A stretch of 64,000 bases of DNA from contig JADKIZ010000041.1 in the NCBI GenBank assembly GCA_016722445.1, forward strand, positions 41,013 to 105,012. Reading direction: 5' to 3'. This stretch comes from Flavobacteriales bacterium. Its GTDB lineage: Bacteria; Bacteroidota; Bacteroidia; Flavobacteriales_D; Sanyastnellaceae. Positions 48,137 through 59,761 of this stretch are shown here, piece after piece. Made by a program: the position numbers and the translations under genes. The first letter of the stretch is position 1. Every line of letters starts with the position of its first letter. Under the pieces are notes generated by a model. That model did no database searches. It had not been told where the DNA came from and was given only the letters and a program-made list of their open reading frames with translations.

Positions 48137-48178
48137 CATAATTCATAACTTATAATTCATAATTCATAATTCATAATT
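48137..48178 (+). repeat. heptamer array (CATAATT type) touching smpB
   Basis: Six units, mainly CATAATT, follow CCGCG and run to the smpB stop codon. Here CCGCGCA joins an ATTCATA-type array, whereas in copies A and C it joins a CATTGAA-type array. Confidence 0.75.
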
Positions 48179-48623
48179 ACTCTTTGTACCCCCGCTCACT
48201 CTCCCTCCTCAAATCCTTTTCCTTCGTATCCTGGCGTTTGTCACCCACATTTTTTCCTTTGGCTAACGCAATCTTGAGTTTCGCAAATCCATTTTCATTG
48301 ATGAAAAGAAGCGTAGGGACAATCGTCACTCCGGCATCCCGAAGCTTTCTGTCAATTTTGCGGAGCTCTATTTTATTCAAGAGGAGCTTTCTTTCGTTGC
48401 GCTCTTTGTGTTGACTATATCCTGCATTGCTGTATTGCCCGATGTACATATTGATCACATAGAGTTCTCCATTGCGCATTTTGCAATATGCATCAGCAAT
48501 ATTGGCCTTTGCTGCACGGATACTCTTGATCTCAGATCCGGTCAATACAATCCCCGCAGTAAATTCTTCAGTGAGAAAATACCGAAACGACGCTTTTTTA
48601 TTTTTGATTTCGACCGTAGCCAT
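48177..48623 (-). CDS. smpB: SsrA-binding protein
   Basis: A 148-residue RNA-binding protein of trans-translation. It binds tmRNA and delivers it to stalled ribosomes. Conserved stretches are GIVLTGSEIKSIRAAKANIADAYCKMRNGELYVINMYI, RKLLLNKIELRKIDRKL and the basic C-terminal tail KGKNVGDKRQDTKEKDLRRESERGYKE. The gene is intact. The partner tmRNA gene was not found in this window. Confidence 0.95.
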   Translation of the reverse strand: MATVEIKNKKASFRYFLTEEFTAGIVLTGSEIKSIRAAKANIADAYCKMRNGELYVINMYIGQYSNAGYSQHKERNERKLLLNKIELRKIDRKLRDAGVTIVPTLLFINENGFAKLKIALAKGKNVGDKRQDTKEKDLRRESERGYKE

Positions 48624-48844
48624 TTGTCATCCACAAGGGCCGGCAAAAGTAAGCAATCGTTTTCATTGACCATTTTTGTGATGATACAACTCAATTCGGG
48701 GCTTCTTGGGAATTTTTGACACACAACAGCCCATAGAGTGCGTGTAACTTTGTTTGGATGATTCTGGTGAGTTGATCTGCTTGTTCTAAGTGTGTTTTAC
48801 ATCCAGATCATTAGTGCTTTCGTTTGATCTAACTTGATAAAAAG

Positions 48845-49525
48845 ATGTTGATGTTATATGTGATAGGTGCCGTTTTTGCTTTGATCGGCCTCCTCGTGCA
48901 AAGTCGTTTGAAATCAAAGTTTCATCGGTATTCGCAGATGAATCTGATGAATGGGATGAGTGGGAGAGAAGTCGCTGAAAAAATGCTCCGCGACAATGGC
49001 GTTTTTGATGTGAAAATCATCAGTGTCAATGGCCAACTTTCCGATCATTACAACCCGGGTAACAAAACGGTAAATCTGAGTCATGATGTCTATCACGGCC
49101 GCAATGCCGCAGCTGCCGCTGTAGCTGCTCACGAATGTGGTCATGCGGTACAACATCAAGTGGCTTATCCGTTTCTGGGTTTCAGGTCGTCGATGGTTCC
49201 TATTGTGAATGTTGCCGGAAGCATCATGCCATGGATACTCATGGCAGGTGTCATGTTGTTGAATAGAATACCGGGATTATTGCTTATCGCCATCATTGCC
49301 CAAGCTGCCATCACTTTGTTCACTTTAATTACGCTCCCGGTTGAATTTGACGCGAGCAAAAGGGCTTTGGGCTGGCTTACTTCTTCAGGAACAGTGATCA
49401 ATAAGGAATACGATGCCGCGAAGGATGCGCTCAAATGGGCAGCTTTGACTTATGTCGTTACTGCACTTGCCGCCATCGCACAACTTCTTTACCTCATCAA
49501 CAGGTATTCCAGCCGCAGAAACTAA
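48845..49525 (+). CDS. zinc metallopeptidase, YugP family
   Basis: A 226-residue membrane protein. The HExxH-type motif AAHECGHAVQH lies at about 95-105 between a soluble loop and two hydrophobic segments (MVPIVNVAGSIMPWILMAGVMLL, GLLLIAIIAQAAITLFTLITL); a last helix is near the C-terminus. PVEFDASKRAL after the second helix carries the Glu expected as third ligand (inference). The family is conserved in many bacteria with no assigned substrate. The gene is intact, with a possible -7 box TAACTTTG at 48745-48752. Confidence 0.87.
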   Translation: MLMLYVIGAVFALIGLLVQSRLKSKFHRYSQMNLMNGMSGREVAEKMLRDNGVFDVKIISVNGQLSDHYNPGNKTVNLSHDVYHGRNAAAAAVAAHECGHAVQHQVAYPFLGFRSSMVPIVNVAGSIMPWILMAGVMLLNRIPGLLLIAIIAQAAITLFTLITLPVEFDASKRALGWLTSSGTVINKEYDAAKDALKWAALTYVVTALAAIAQLLYLINRYSSRRN

Positions 49526-49611
49526 GTTCCATTTTTCAAGAATGTAGTCTGGCATTGGTCTTCTTACATTTGGCCTGACACTTGCAAATCGGTTTGTCAA
49601 AACCCTGGCAT

Positions 49612-50938
49612 ATGAAAAGACCATTACGTTACTCTGTACTCCTGAATAGTTTGATCTTCTCTCTGATCACTGTGGTCCTTTTCACATCATGTGACGCTAC
49701 CAAAAAACTCATGCAGGATGCGCAAACCCTCGAAAACGGCGGTTTGCACGCTGAAGCGCTGGATAAATACGCTTTTATTTACAACAACTATTCTAACGCC
49801 AATGCGCGTGTCGGGATGAAACGTGTGGCTCAGCAAATTCTCACTTCAAAATCGCAAAAAGCACAAATGATGTGCATGACCGAAAATTATGAAGCGGCAT
49901 TTGCAGCATATGAAGACGCTATCGCATTTTATAACAATAACTCGAATCTCGAATTGACGCAGAGTGTCAACCTCGGTGAGAGTTATTCGGACTGTAAATC
50001 AAAATATATCGACATGCTCTATTCACAAGCCGAAGAAGCAGTGCGAATGGACAACTACGAAAAAGCAAATCAGTTGATTCGGAAAATCTATGCAGTAGAC
50101 AGAAACAATCAGCGTGCAGGATACCTCGAAATGATGTGTGACATTCTCCCAAATTATAACGCCGGAGTAATTGCATTTGATAAAGAAATGTACCGGGATG
50201 CTTATGTTTATTTTGATGAGGTTTGTAAGATTGATGCTGGTTTTAAAGACGCCAGACACCTCAAAGAGGAATGTCTTGTGAAACGCTCCTATTCGCTGGT
50301 TTACCGCATTGTGAATAATCATGATGTGGCTGATCTGTTTGAGGAATCACTTGCATCAGAAATCAAAGGGAAATTGTTGAACCAATCAAACCCTTTCATG
50401 GAATTGTTGGAAAGGGATCAGATCGATATGATCTTTCAGGAATTGCAGGAAACCATGACACCAGAGTACGAAAGTGAAGGTGGTGCGTCTTCAGGAAAAT
50501 TGAAAAGAGCCAGATTTATCTTAGCGGGTGAATTGGTGTCACTGGAATACAAAATCACCCCAGAAACCACTTCGAAATGCGATTGTTATGCAACATATAG
50601 AATCTATTCCGACAAAGTAAATTGTTTCATGTACTCGCAATCAGCAAGCCTCAATGCTACCTTTAAGTACAAATTGCTCGATGCTGAAACTGGTAAACTG
50701 TACAAATCTGATGTACAAAACTTCAGTTTCAATGATGTGGGTAAGCATTATAGTTTATGAGATTCTCAAGAAGATCAGCTTGACTTCACCTACGCTCACC
50801 AAAGATCATGATGTAAATCTTTCCAATAAGGTGGAACCAGAAGTGGATTTTCTCCTCACCAAAACAGAAATGTTCGCTGAGATGAATGAATATTTCGCAA
50901 CAGAATTGGCCAAAACCGTGGCTACCTTCAGGCCATAA
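49612..50938 (+). CDS. lipoprotein with TPR-like N-terminal half (frameshifted)
   Basis: The start at MKRPLRYSVLLNSLIF gives a lipoprotein signal ending LFTSC. A helical repeat region follows (about 30-230: LENGGLHAEALDKYAFIYNNYSNANARVGMKR, AAFAAYEDAIAFYNNNS, KANQLIRKIY), consistent with TPR-like units. Then comes a beta-rich region with KCDCYATYRIYSDKVNCFMY. The frame stops at 50760, while the +1 frame runs on to 50938 with protein-like sequence (SNKVEPEVDFLLTKTEMFAEM). The break is somewhere in 50735-50790; its exact base is not determined. I do not recognise the family. Confidence 0.65.
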
Positions 50939-51516
50939 AATGTTCGTGTAAGGCAACAATTTTTGGCGAGATCAATTCCGTCTCATTATTCACGATTTCG
51001 TGCTGACAATAAGGTCTGCGTTGTTCATCGGTCCATTGTCTTTTTTATGCGCGACTTTACTTCAGGTTCTGATAAACCACTTCGTTTGATCACCCGAAGC
51101 GTGCGTAGTTCCTCAGGTGCGGAAACAAGAATTATTTCGTCGCAATCCTCATGCGATCCACTTTCAATAAGGATGGCCGCCTCGCGAATCACATAACGTG
51201 TGTCCTGTTGTTGTAACCAAAGATGAAATTTTTGTTTTACGCGTGGATGCACCAATGCATTTAATCTCGCGAGTTCATTTTCATCTGAAAATACCAATTG
51301 AGCCAATTTCGTTTTGTCCAAAGAATGATTGGAAAAAATAGCTTCGCCCCAAATGGTTTGCATTTGTTGAATCAGCTCAGGATCTTCATCATAAATCGAT
51401 TTCGCTACGGAATCTGCATCAAACACGGGGACACCAAGTGATTCAAACACCCGCGCCACAGTGGTTTTTCCGCTGCCTATCCCTCCAGTAAGTCCGATGA
51501 TTTTTGTCCTGCTCAT
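50928..51516 (-). CDS. coaE: dephospho-CoA kinase (C-terminal frameshift)
   Basis: The last enzyme of coenzyme A synthesis; it phosphorylates dephospho-CoA. The P-loop is at about 8-19 (GLTGGIGSGKTT). Other motifs are DADSVAKSIYD and ALVHPRVKQKF, then ESGSHEDCDEIILVSAPEELRTLRVIKRSG. The frame as read stops early at 51025 (163 residues, about 30 short). Removing one base from the T6 run 51041-51046 restores RIKRQWTDEQRRPYC and a normal C-terminus ending at 50928, matching the family's MxxQWxDEEKR region. The corrected gene overlaps the convergent lipoprotein by 11 bp. Confidence 0.9.
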
Positions 51517-51613
51517 TCGTTGCGCAATTTAGGACAGTTCGATGATCGTGTGTTGGGATGAAAGACTCCTCCATTTGCATCCAACCGGAACAACGAACGA
51601 TCTGTTTCAAAAA

Positions 51614-51643
51614 AAAAACGGCGATATCTCTATCGCCGTTTTT
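51614..51643 (-). terminator. strong terminator of the subtilisin-like protease gene
   Basis: A perfect 13-bp stem AAAAACGGCGATA / TATCGCCGTTTTT with loop TCTC. On the minus strand it is extended by several further T residues, giving a long U tract. It lies 55 bp past the protease stop and upstream of coaE. Confidence 0.9.
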
Positions 51644-51698
51644 AAACTTATGATTTGGTTACTGAATGGCCATGCTCATGGACAAATTCATTCACCGA

Positions 51699-54600
51699 TT
51701 ATTTATTGGTCACCACAATTTTCTGAACGATACCATCCTGATCATTCAATCCTTTGATGAAGTAGAAACCAGTACTTAAGCCTTCAATTTCCTGAGAATA
51801 CATGTTGTCATTGTTCAACGAGAATGACTTCACCACTTGTCCCAATTCATTGTAGATCACAAATGATCCTTCCATGTCCGATTGGATCATGAACTGACCA
51901 TCGTTTGGATTCGGATAAATGCGAAGGAAAGATTCGTTTGTATCAAACTTCACTGTCGGATCACTGTCATTTTCTGGTTCCATCATACATGCTACAACGG
52001 CCACTGATTTTGATCTGTTTGCAGAAGATCCACAAGGCGTGTTAGCCTTCACGGTAATGCTACCTGTGGCACTTCCCCAATTGACAGTAACGGAATTGGT
52101 TCCCTGTCCAGATACGATCGTGCAGCCTGCGGGAACAGCCCAAGTGTATGTATTGGTACCCACTTGTGTGGTGCTGAATACAATGCCTGTCTGACCTGCA
52201 CAAACGGAAGCACTACCTGTAATCGCTGCAGGTGTTCCTGGTTTTCCCGTAAGGGCAAGACATTTTGATGCGCTTGTACCACAACCATTCGTTGCTGTAA
52301 CACATATACTTCCCGAAACGAAGTTGTTTGGAATGTTCACCACAACAGAATTGCCATTGTTGGTCACTATCGTGCATCCTGCAGGGAGAGTCCAATTGTA
52401 GGAAGTAGCTCCTACGGGTGCAGTAATGCTATACGTATAATTTCCTGCACATACTCCTGCTGCCTGACCTGTAATGACACCGGAAATACTTGGAACAGAA
52501 TAGATGTTCTTTGTCCTTGTAGCCCCAGATCCACAATTGCTTTGTCCTTTCACTGATATTACTCCACTGGTGAAGTTCGCTGGTAATGTTACACTGATCG
52601 CCGTTGTGCCTTGACCTGAATTGATCACTGCACCAGCTGGCACAGTCCACAAATAACTTGCAGCACCTGCGAGTACAGGTATACTGTAAGTTTGAGTTGT
52701 ACCTGCGCAGACACCATATGTTTCACCAACAATAGCTGCAGGTGTGCCAGGAATAGCAAACACAGACATAGATCTGAGTGAGCTTTGTCCAAAACAATTC
52801 ACCGAACGAACGGAGATTGTTCCTGAACTTGTAAATGATGCACTGAAAGAAACTGTAATCGATGTAGTGCCTTGTCCGCTTACAATCGTAGCCGTTGCTG
52901 GAACTGCCCATGTATAAGATGAAGCATTTGTTACCGCACTGATGCTGTAAGTCTGTGTAGTACCTCCGCAAACACTCGCTGCAGGACCACTGATCATACC
53001 TGGTATGGATGGATTCGATGTGAATGCAAGCACTGAGCGGCAGAAGTTCGCACTCATACCGCATGAATTCACCGCTTTCACACAGAGATTACCTGTAACA
53101 TAGGAAGCAGAAAAACTCAAGGTGATAGAGTTGGTAGTAGAGCTTCCAGTGGCGCCATTCGGCAATGTCCAGATGTAGGATGTTGCTCCGGCAATCGGTG
53201 TAACACTGAATACATTGCCTGTGCTATTGCGACATACGCCATTAGGACCGGCAATTGCGGTTGGCGCTGCTGGAGGCATACCTCCCAAATTCGCTACACT
53301 CGCACTTGCATTGGCTACGCAGCCATTGCCATCGGTCACGATTACTGAATATGCACCCGCTGCCAATGCTGAAATATCTTCTGTAGTCGCACCATTGCTC
53401 CAGTTGTATGTCACCGGATTGGTGGCATTGGAAACAGTGAGGTTAATAGAGCCATTGTTGATACCTGCACAAGGTGCATCCGTTGCAACAGCAGATGCTG
53501 ATATGAAGCAACATCCTTCGTCTATCACAGCATCGCAATTGTCGTCATAACCATTGCAAACTTCCAATGCTGTTGGATTTACATTGATGTTGTTATCATC
53601 ACAATCATCGTTGTTGGTGACATATCCTGATGGAGGATTGTTGGTGAGTGTAGATACTGCCGGATTACCGAATCCGTCGTTATCTGCATCTTCATAATAC
53701 CAGGTAGGTAGTATTGAATTCACTGTTACGGTGAATGTGCACGTCGAAGCATTGCCACAATTGTCTGTGGCAGGAGTGTAACTGTTGTAACTCCAACAGG
53801 AACTCAGAACCAGAAGGATGAGTAGATGTAACAGTAACATCGGTACAGTCATCTATTGCTGTAGGTGTATAATTCACTGTTGCAGTATTCGACAACAAAT
53901 TCGCTGTTACTGTGATATTCGCAGGACATGTGATGGTCGGTGCGGTGTCATCCATGAGATTGACAATTTGTTGGAAGAAAGAAACAACTGCAGCACCTCT
54001 GTATGCAATGATGGTGCGAAGTACGCGACCTGCGCATCCACCACTCAATACCATATGCTCTACAGAAATTTCTTCATCACCGCATGCGTTGAGAAGAATT
54101 GGATTTTCCAACAAAAACAAATCCGCCGTACAAGCCACAGATATTTCGTCAGGGAAAGTATTGTCAAATGCTGCATCATCTCCTAAACCGTTTCCGACAC
54201 AATCTTCATTCACACCATTACCACAAACATCAGTTGCTCCCGGATGAATGTTCGGATCTTGATCATCACAATCTCCATTACATGTGGTATAACCATCACC
54301 ATCTGTGTCGAATCCTTCGTCTATGGATAGGTCGCAGTCATCATTGATGTTGTTGCAAATTTCTGTAGCTCCAGGATGAACATTTGGATTCGAGTCATTG
54401 CAATCGCCTTCACAAGTGGTATAACCATCTCCGTCGGTGTCAAAACCTTCGTCGATCGACGAATCGCAGTCATTGTCAACATTGTCGCACAATTCAGTTA
54501 CTCCAGGATGAATCGCATTGTTGTTGTCATTGCAATCGCCATTGCATATGGTATATCCGTCGTTGTCCACATCAAAGCCTTCATCAATTTGTGCATTGCA

Positions 54601-57600
54601 ATTGTCATCATATCCGTTGCAAACTTCCTGCGCACTCGGATTTACCCATGGATAACTATCGTTGCAATCTCCGTTACATGTGGTGAAACCATCTCCATCA
54701 TTGTCAAAACCTTCATCCGTAGTTTGATCACAGTTGTCGTCTATCGCATTGCAAATTTCTGTTGCCTCTGGATACACATTTGGGTTTGAATCGTCGCAGT
54801 CACCTCCTGTGGTAATCATTCCTGGTGAACCGCCATAACAACTGAGATAACCATTCAGATCATCACCAAAGCCATCACCATCCAAATCGTATAACCAAAG
54901 CAACACAGGCATAAATTCTACATAGATGCTGGCAAGGGCCTGGCATCCATTGGCATCATCGACAATAACGGAATAACTGCCTGTTTCAAGCGCATAGATG
55001 AAGGAAGTTGTTTCACCTGTAGACCACAGGTATTGTGTTCCTGCAGAGGCAGTAAGCATAATGGCTTCACCTTCACAAGCAATGGTTTCTCCATTACCCG
55101 GAGTGATGGTAGCTGTAAATAATGGGTTGTCGATCGGAGTGATTTCTAATCCAAAAGTTCCGGTGGTGGTGCTATAACCTTCTACTACCAAGTAGTAAAC
55201 GGTATTAGGTAGAATCGCAACCTTCAGCGATGCGCGTGTAGTTGCGCAGTATGGACCATTGTCGTCATTGACAGCGATTTGTGTTCCAGTAGCATCAAGT
55301 AAGTGCAGATAAGTATCGAATGTACTTCCAGTACAAGTGGAAATTTTTAAACTATCGGCACATGGTCCGGTTGTAAATCTGAAAAAGACATCAGGCGAAG
55401 CTTGTGCATTGGCTCCGGTATAGTTGCTGGTATAACCACTGCCTGCAGCCGTAGAAAGTGTTGTGGTATAAGGCAATGTGATATTGATCGGATCGATAAA
55501 AGTGTTTCCTGCCGGACCAGTAACAACTACAGTAAGAACATTGGAATAAGCTGGTGTACATGTGCTGTATCTGCTCATGTATCTAACCAATACCGTTCCC
55601 GCCGGTAGGGTAAATGAAGAGGATAACTGAGTTGCTCCTGCGATATCAGTGTACGTCACACCTCCATCCGTGCTCATCTGCCAATTGAAAATATCACCAC
55701 TCAATCCGGTGGATGTAAACGTTCCCGCCTGGCCACCGACCATGGTTGTCGGACCTGAAGCAACACCCGCGTAAGCGGTTAAACAAGTTGCTGTCACTGT
55801 GAGAACATTGGAATAGGCGTCTATACAGTTGTCGGATGAAATTTTCGCACGAACGAGATAATCACCGGCAGCTGTAAAGCCAACAATTCCAGATGCGGTT
55901 GTCTGACCTGAAACATCTGCATATGCGCCTGCCGGACTCACTGCACTTTGCCACTGGATATTCGTACCGGTGTGTCCACTCAAAGAATACACTTCAGGGA
56001 AGCCAACGTCTTGTGTCAAAGGACCAGTGATGGTTCCTCCGACATTGGGAACAGTACAATCTGGTGCGATTTCAATGACTACATCATCGACCATTAAATT
56101 GTACATATCCGCCAAACTGTTGATGTGGAATCCAATATAATAAATGCCACTTGTGCTTGGTGAGAATACAGAAGAAACACCTGATGCATAAGTGGTATTG
56201 ATAATGTTTGTATTGGCAAAAATGTTACTTGCATTCATGCCTGCAGCACTCGGGGATGTTCCCCATTTCACTTCCAAACGCTCTGGATACGTGGCCGACT
56301 GCGCTCTATACCAGAAATTCACCCGATAAGATGTTCCAGCCTGCATTTCCAATGGTGCTGAGAAGAACCAATCATCAGCGGCGTTGGTGACGTTGTATCC
56401 ATAGAACATCGCGTTAGGCGCTGACCTTGGACTTGAGGTGGAATTGTTCCAGGTATTGGCATCGCCATTCACGTTTTGAACCGACCAGCCACAAGGCATT
56501 CCTACTGAACCATCAAAATTTTCGGTGTGTGGATAGGTGGTCACTGTGGGGTCAGTGTATCCGATATAAACCGAATTTGAAGGTGTCATACTTTCACAAT
56601 AAACCAAACACCGGAAATAGGTAGATTGTGTTACCGATGGATTGTAAACCTGACTATTTGCACCTGTAATATTTATCCATAGGTCATTGTCTGCTGAACT
56701 TTGCCATTGATAGGCCTGACCAGAACCGAAAGTGATACCACTCAAACTTAGAGAAATTGTTGTTGGCGCTGTGCAGAATGAAGAAGGAGATGCAACAATC
56801 GTAGCAACTGCTGGCGGCTCAGTACAAGGAACCGGATTGGCCAATTGCAAAGCTGAAAATGCATTCACACGACCATATCCCAATTCGGTGCTCCATGTTC
56901 CATTTGGTTGACCGGTAACTGATGCATTGTAGGTATATCCTCCCACTTTATCACAAGTGGATTCAAGAATTTGTCGCGCTTGTGTTTGTGTGAGAGAAGG
57001 GTTCAATGCGAGTATCAAAGCCATCACACCAGCGGTATTCGGACATGCAGATGAAGTACCATTAAATGTTGGTGCATAATCGCCAGTTGAATAACCAGCA
57101 CTTCCGGAAATATCTGTAGTGTGAATTTTTACACCTGGAGCAGCGACATCCACATTGGTGCCGTAGTTGGAACCCCACCATGTTTCACCATCACATGAAG
57201 TTGTGCTTTTACGTTGATTGCACATGCTCATCGCAGCAACAGAAATTACATTGGTCAATGTTCCAGGATAAGAAACAGCACCATTGTCATTACCAGCGGC
57301 GAAAATGACCACCGCTCCTAAACCTCCACGACCTTGTGTTACAGCTCTCGTAATTGGATCATTGATCAATGAAGATGAACTTCCGCCACCCCATGAATTA
57401 CTCAATACATCCGCATCACCCTGATTCCATGCCCAATCTATCGAAGTGCCGATCCATGCATTCGAGGTAACCCATGATGTACCTGAACCATATGCAATTC
57501 TGACTGGAACAATTTTGCTGTTGTAAGCAATACCTGCAACACCAAGGTTGTTGTTACCTACTGCCGCAACGATACCAGCGCAGGCTGTTCCATGAGCGTC

Positions 57601-58482
57601 GTCGCCTTGAGGAGCACCACCGCTACCTTGTAATGTGCCATCATAACCAGCGAGAATATTCGCAGCCAAATCTGGATGCACAAGATCGACACCTTCGTCG
57701 ATGATCGCAACTTTGGTTGCGGCATTGCCTGTCGTCATTCCCCATGCGCTGAATATTTTCATATCCGCTCCAACAGTTCCGTTGTATTGGATCGATGTAC
57801 CAGTATTGTTCAATGCCCACTGATAACCCAACAATGGATCATTGGTGTTGAATTTTTTAAGTAACAATAAAAAGTCTGGCTCCGCATATTCAAAACTTTG
57901 TGAAGCAGCGAAAAGATTCGCCATGTCCAATGCATTGCCATTTGAATTTTTGTTGACTTTAATGAAATAAACCAGTGGATCATATTCGTACTTAGATTCG
58001 ATGTCACACTGATTGGATTGCACCATGGCTTGAAGTTTCGACAAGCCTGAAGGTGACTTCAATTTTACCGCAAAACGATCCTGGATCCCTTGAAGTGTAC
58101 CATCCTGATAAACCAAAAACGGATTGGCATACACCACTTCATCCATGGATTGAAGATTTGACAAAACCTCGAGAATTTCTGATTCGGTCAGTCCAGGTTG
58201 TAATTCTGCCATGGTCACTTTAGGTGAAGGCAAAATCATCTCTTTGGTTACTGGCTTAATTTCTTTCATCTTTCCCAGTATCCTGTTCTGTTCAGAAACA
58301 GGCACATCGGTTCTGAATGCCACCAGAATTTTTTGTTTCGACAACTCATAATAGGCTTTGCCCTGAGGTGTATTCGAATAGTACTTTTGGGATTGGCCAA
58401 AGCCTTGTTGTGCCGGACCAAAAAGCGCCATGATTACAAAAATCATGGCCATCATGAGACGGTTAAAGTTGAATGACTTCAT
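51699..58482 (-). CDS. giant subtilisin-like protease with MopE repeats and T9SS end (frameshifted)
   Basis: About 2,260 codons, starting at MKSFNFNRLMMAMIF with a signal peptide. The S8 protease domain has the triad Asp about 262 (VAIIDEGVDLVHPDL), His about 297 (DAHGTACAG) and Ser about 477 (GTSSACPN). Then come a carbohydrate-binding-like module, Ig-like repeats, six MopE-type metal-binding units (GDGYTTCNGDCNDSNPNVHP patterns, about 54,200-54,920), an HYR module, a further MopE unit, a SprB-like repeat, five to six PKD-like repeats and a T9SS domain (RIYPNPNDGQFMIQSD ... KIVVTNK). The frame breaks in the HYR module at about 53,770-53,805; more than one base change may be needed. It is likely exported and acts as an extracellular protease. 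Confidence 0.85.
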
Positions 58483-58830
58483 TTGGTTTGATTGGGTTAT
58501 CTGTTTGATCATTTATTGCGGTTTGAAAAAATGTTCGCCACGCGATTTGTAAACCCAGGACGTTGGAATGTCTTGGGGACAAAGGAAATCTTGTAATTTT
58601 CCAAGAGAGCGACATCAAGGTTAATTGGTTTCTGAGGTTAAAACCTCCGAAAGGCCTATGTTTAAAGTATTGCAGGTAAATTAGTTGGCAAATTGCCTCG
58701 ACGAATTTAACAAATTCTGTCATTCCACAAAAAAAGAATTGGATGAACCGTTCATCACATTTTTCTTCCATATGAATTTAGCCGGGCTGCGTTTGTCTAT
58801 GGTTCGTTGTCTCACAAGAAATCTTACCCC
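58483..58830. other. divergent promoter region
   Basis: The 348 bp between the two divergent T9SS genes contains no reading frame that I trust and no repeat. A partial -7 box TGCGTTTG sits about 36 bp before the ATG at 58831. No -33 element is obvious. Confidence 0.4.
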
Positions 58831-59655
58831 ATGAAAACAATACTACTCTCTTTTTTATCAATCGTCATTGCTCATTCCGTGATTTCACAAAATCTTCCTT
58901 ACACAACAGGTTTCGACAATGCCACCGAGCAATCCGGATGGACATACTATCAAGTAGGTGATGCAGGTTCATCAGAATGGGGCATGACTGGTGGTGGTTT
59001 TTCCGCTCCAAATGCGCTACATCATGACTACAATGTTGGAGGAGCGCAGGACGATATCGTGATCGACTGGATGGTTTCTCCGCCACTCAATTTTACGGGA
59101 CCTGTAGCGATTTCGTTGATGGCAAGTGAATCTGGTTTCAGCACACCAACGACAGACAATTGCGAGGTGTATATCGGCACAGGAAGCCAGAATCCGGAAT
59201 CGGGCACATATGTGCTCGTTGGCAATCTATCTTTTATTTCCCCTCAATTCACCTGGATTGATACGACGTTTTATTCTGAGATCACTGGTGCCAATTGTTA
59301 TTTAGCGTTCAGGTATAAAACCGTTGGCGCAGCATGGTGTACTTATTCCATAGATGATGTTTCGATCACATTACAGGATCCGAATTCTGTGAGCAACATG
59401 AATGCTGACGAGAATGCATTTTATGGTTATCCAAATCCGGCTCATGAAAGTGTGCAGATTTCCTTGCCTGAAAACTCCGGACCTTATCAATTGTCCATCA
59501 TTTCCTCAACTGGTCAGACCATACGTGAGGATGTATTGACGGGTCTTCAACAAGAATGTCTCGAAATCACCGGAATTCCAACTGGTTTGTATTATTTGCG
59601 TCTGAGAAATTCCGCTGGAAGAGAATGGACAGATCGTCTTTTCATCAAATCATAG
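58831..59655 (+). CDS. small T9SS type A secreted protein, jelly-roll-like
   Basis: A 274-residue protein with a signal peptide (MKTILLSFLSIVIAHSVISQ). A beta-sandwich module (about 22-190) resembles cleaved-adhesin/MAM-like domains: PYTTGFDNATEQSGW, DDIVIDWMVSPPLNFTG, then DDVSITLQDPN. A T9SS type A sorting domain (FYGYPNPAHESVQISL ... DRLFIKS) ends it. It is probably secreted and carbohydrate- or protein-binding. The gene is intact. Confidence 0.85.
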   Translation: MKTILLSFLSIVIAHSVISQNLPYTTGFDNATEQSGWTYYQVGDAGSSEWGMTGGGFSAPNALHHDYNVGGAQDDIVIDWMVSPPLNFTGPVAISLMASESGFSTPTTDNCEVYIGTGSQNPESGTYVLVGNLSFISPQFTWIDTTFYSEITGANCYLAFRYKTVGAAWCTYSIDDVSITLQDPNSVSNMNADENAFYGYPNPAHESVQISLPENSGPYQLSIISSTGQTIREDVLTGLQQECLEITGIPTGLYYLRLRNSAGREWTDRLFIKS

Positions 59656-59761
59656 GGGAGAGGTCGGACTGTTGGTTTATTGTATGATCTGGAGTGAAAG
59701 TTCACTTTGGAGTGATGAGTTGTGCTTCAATATTGATTTGATATTGGCTATCATTTTGATG

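Noticed and set aside
54200..54920. DNA-level tandem repeat array or satellite
   Set aside because: It is explained by the MopE-type protein repeats of the protease gene on the minus strand.
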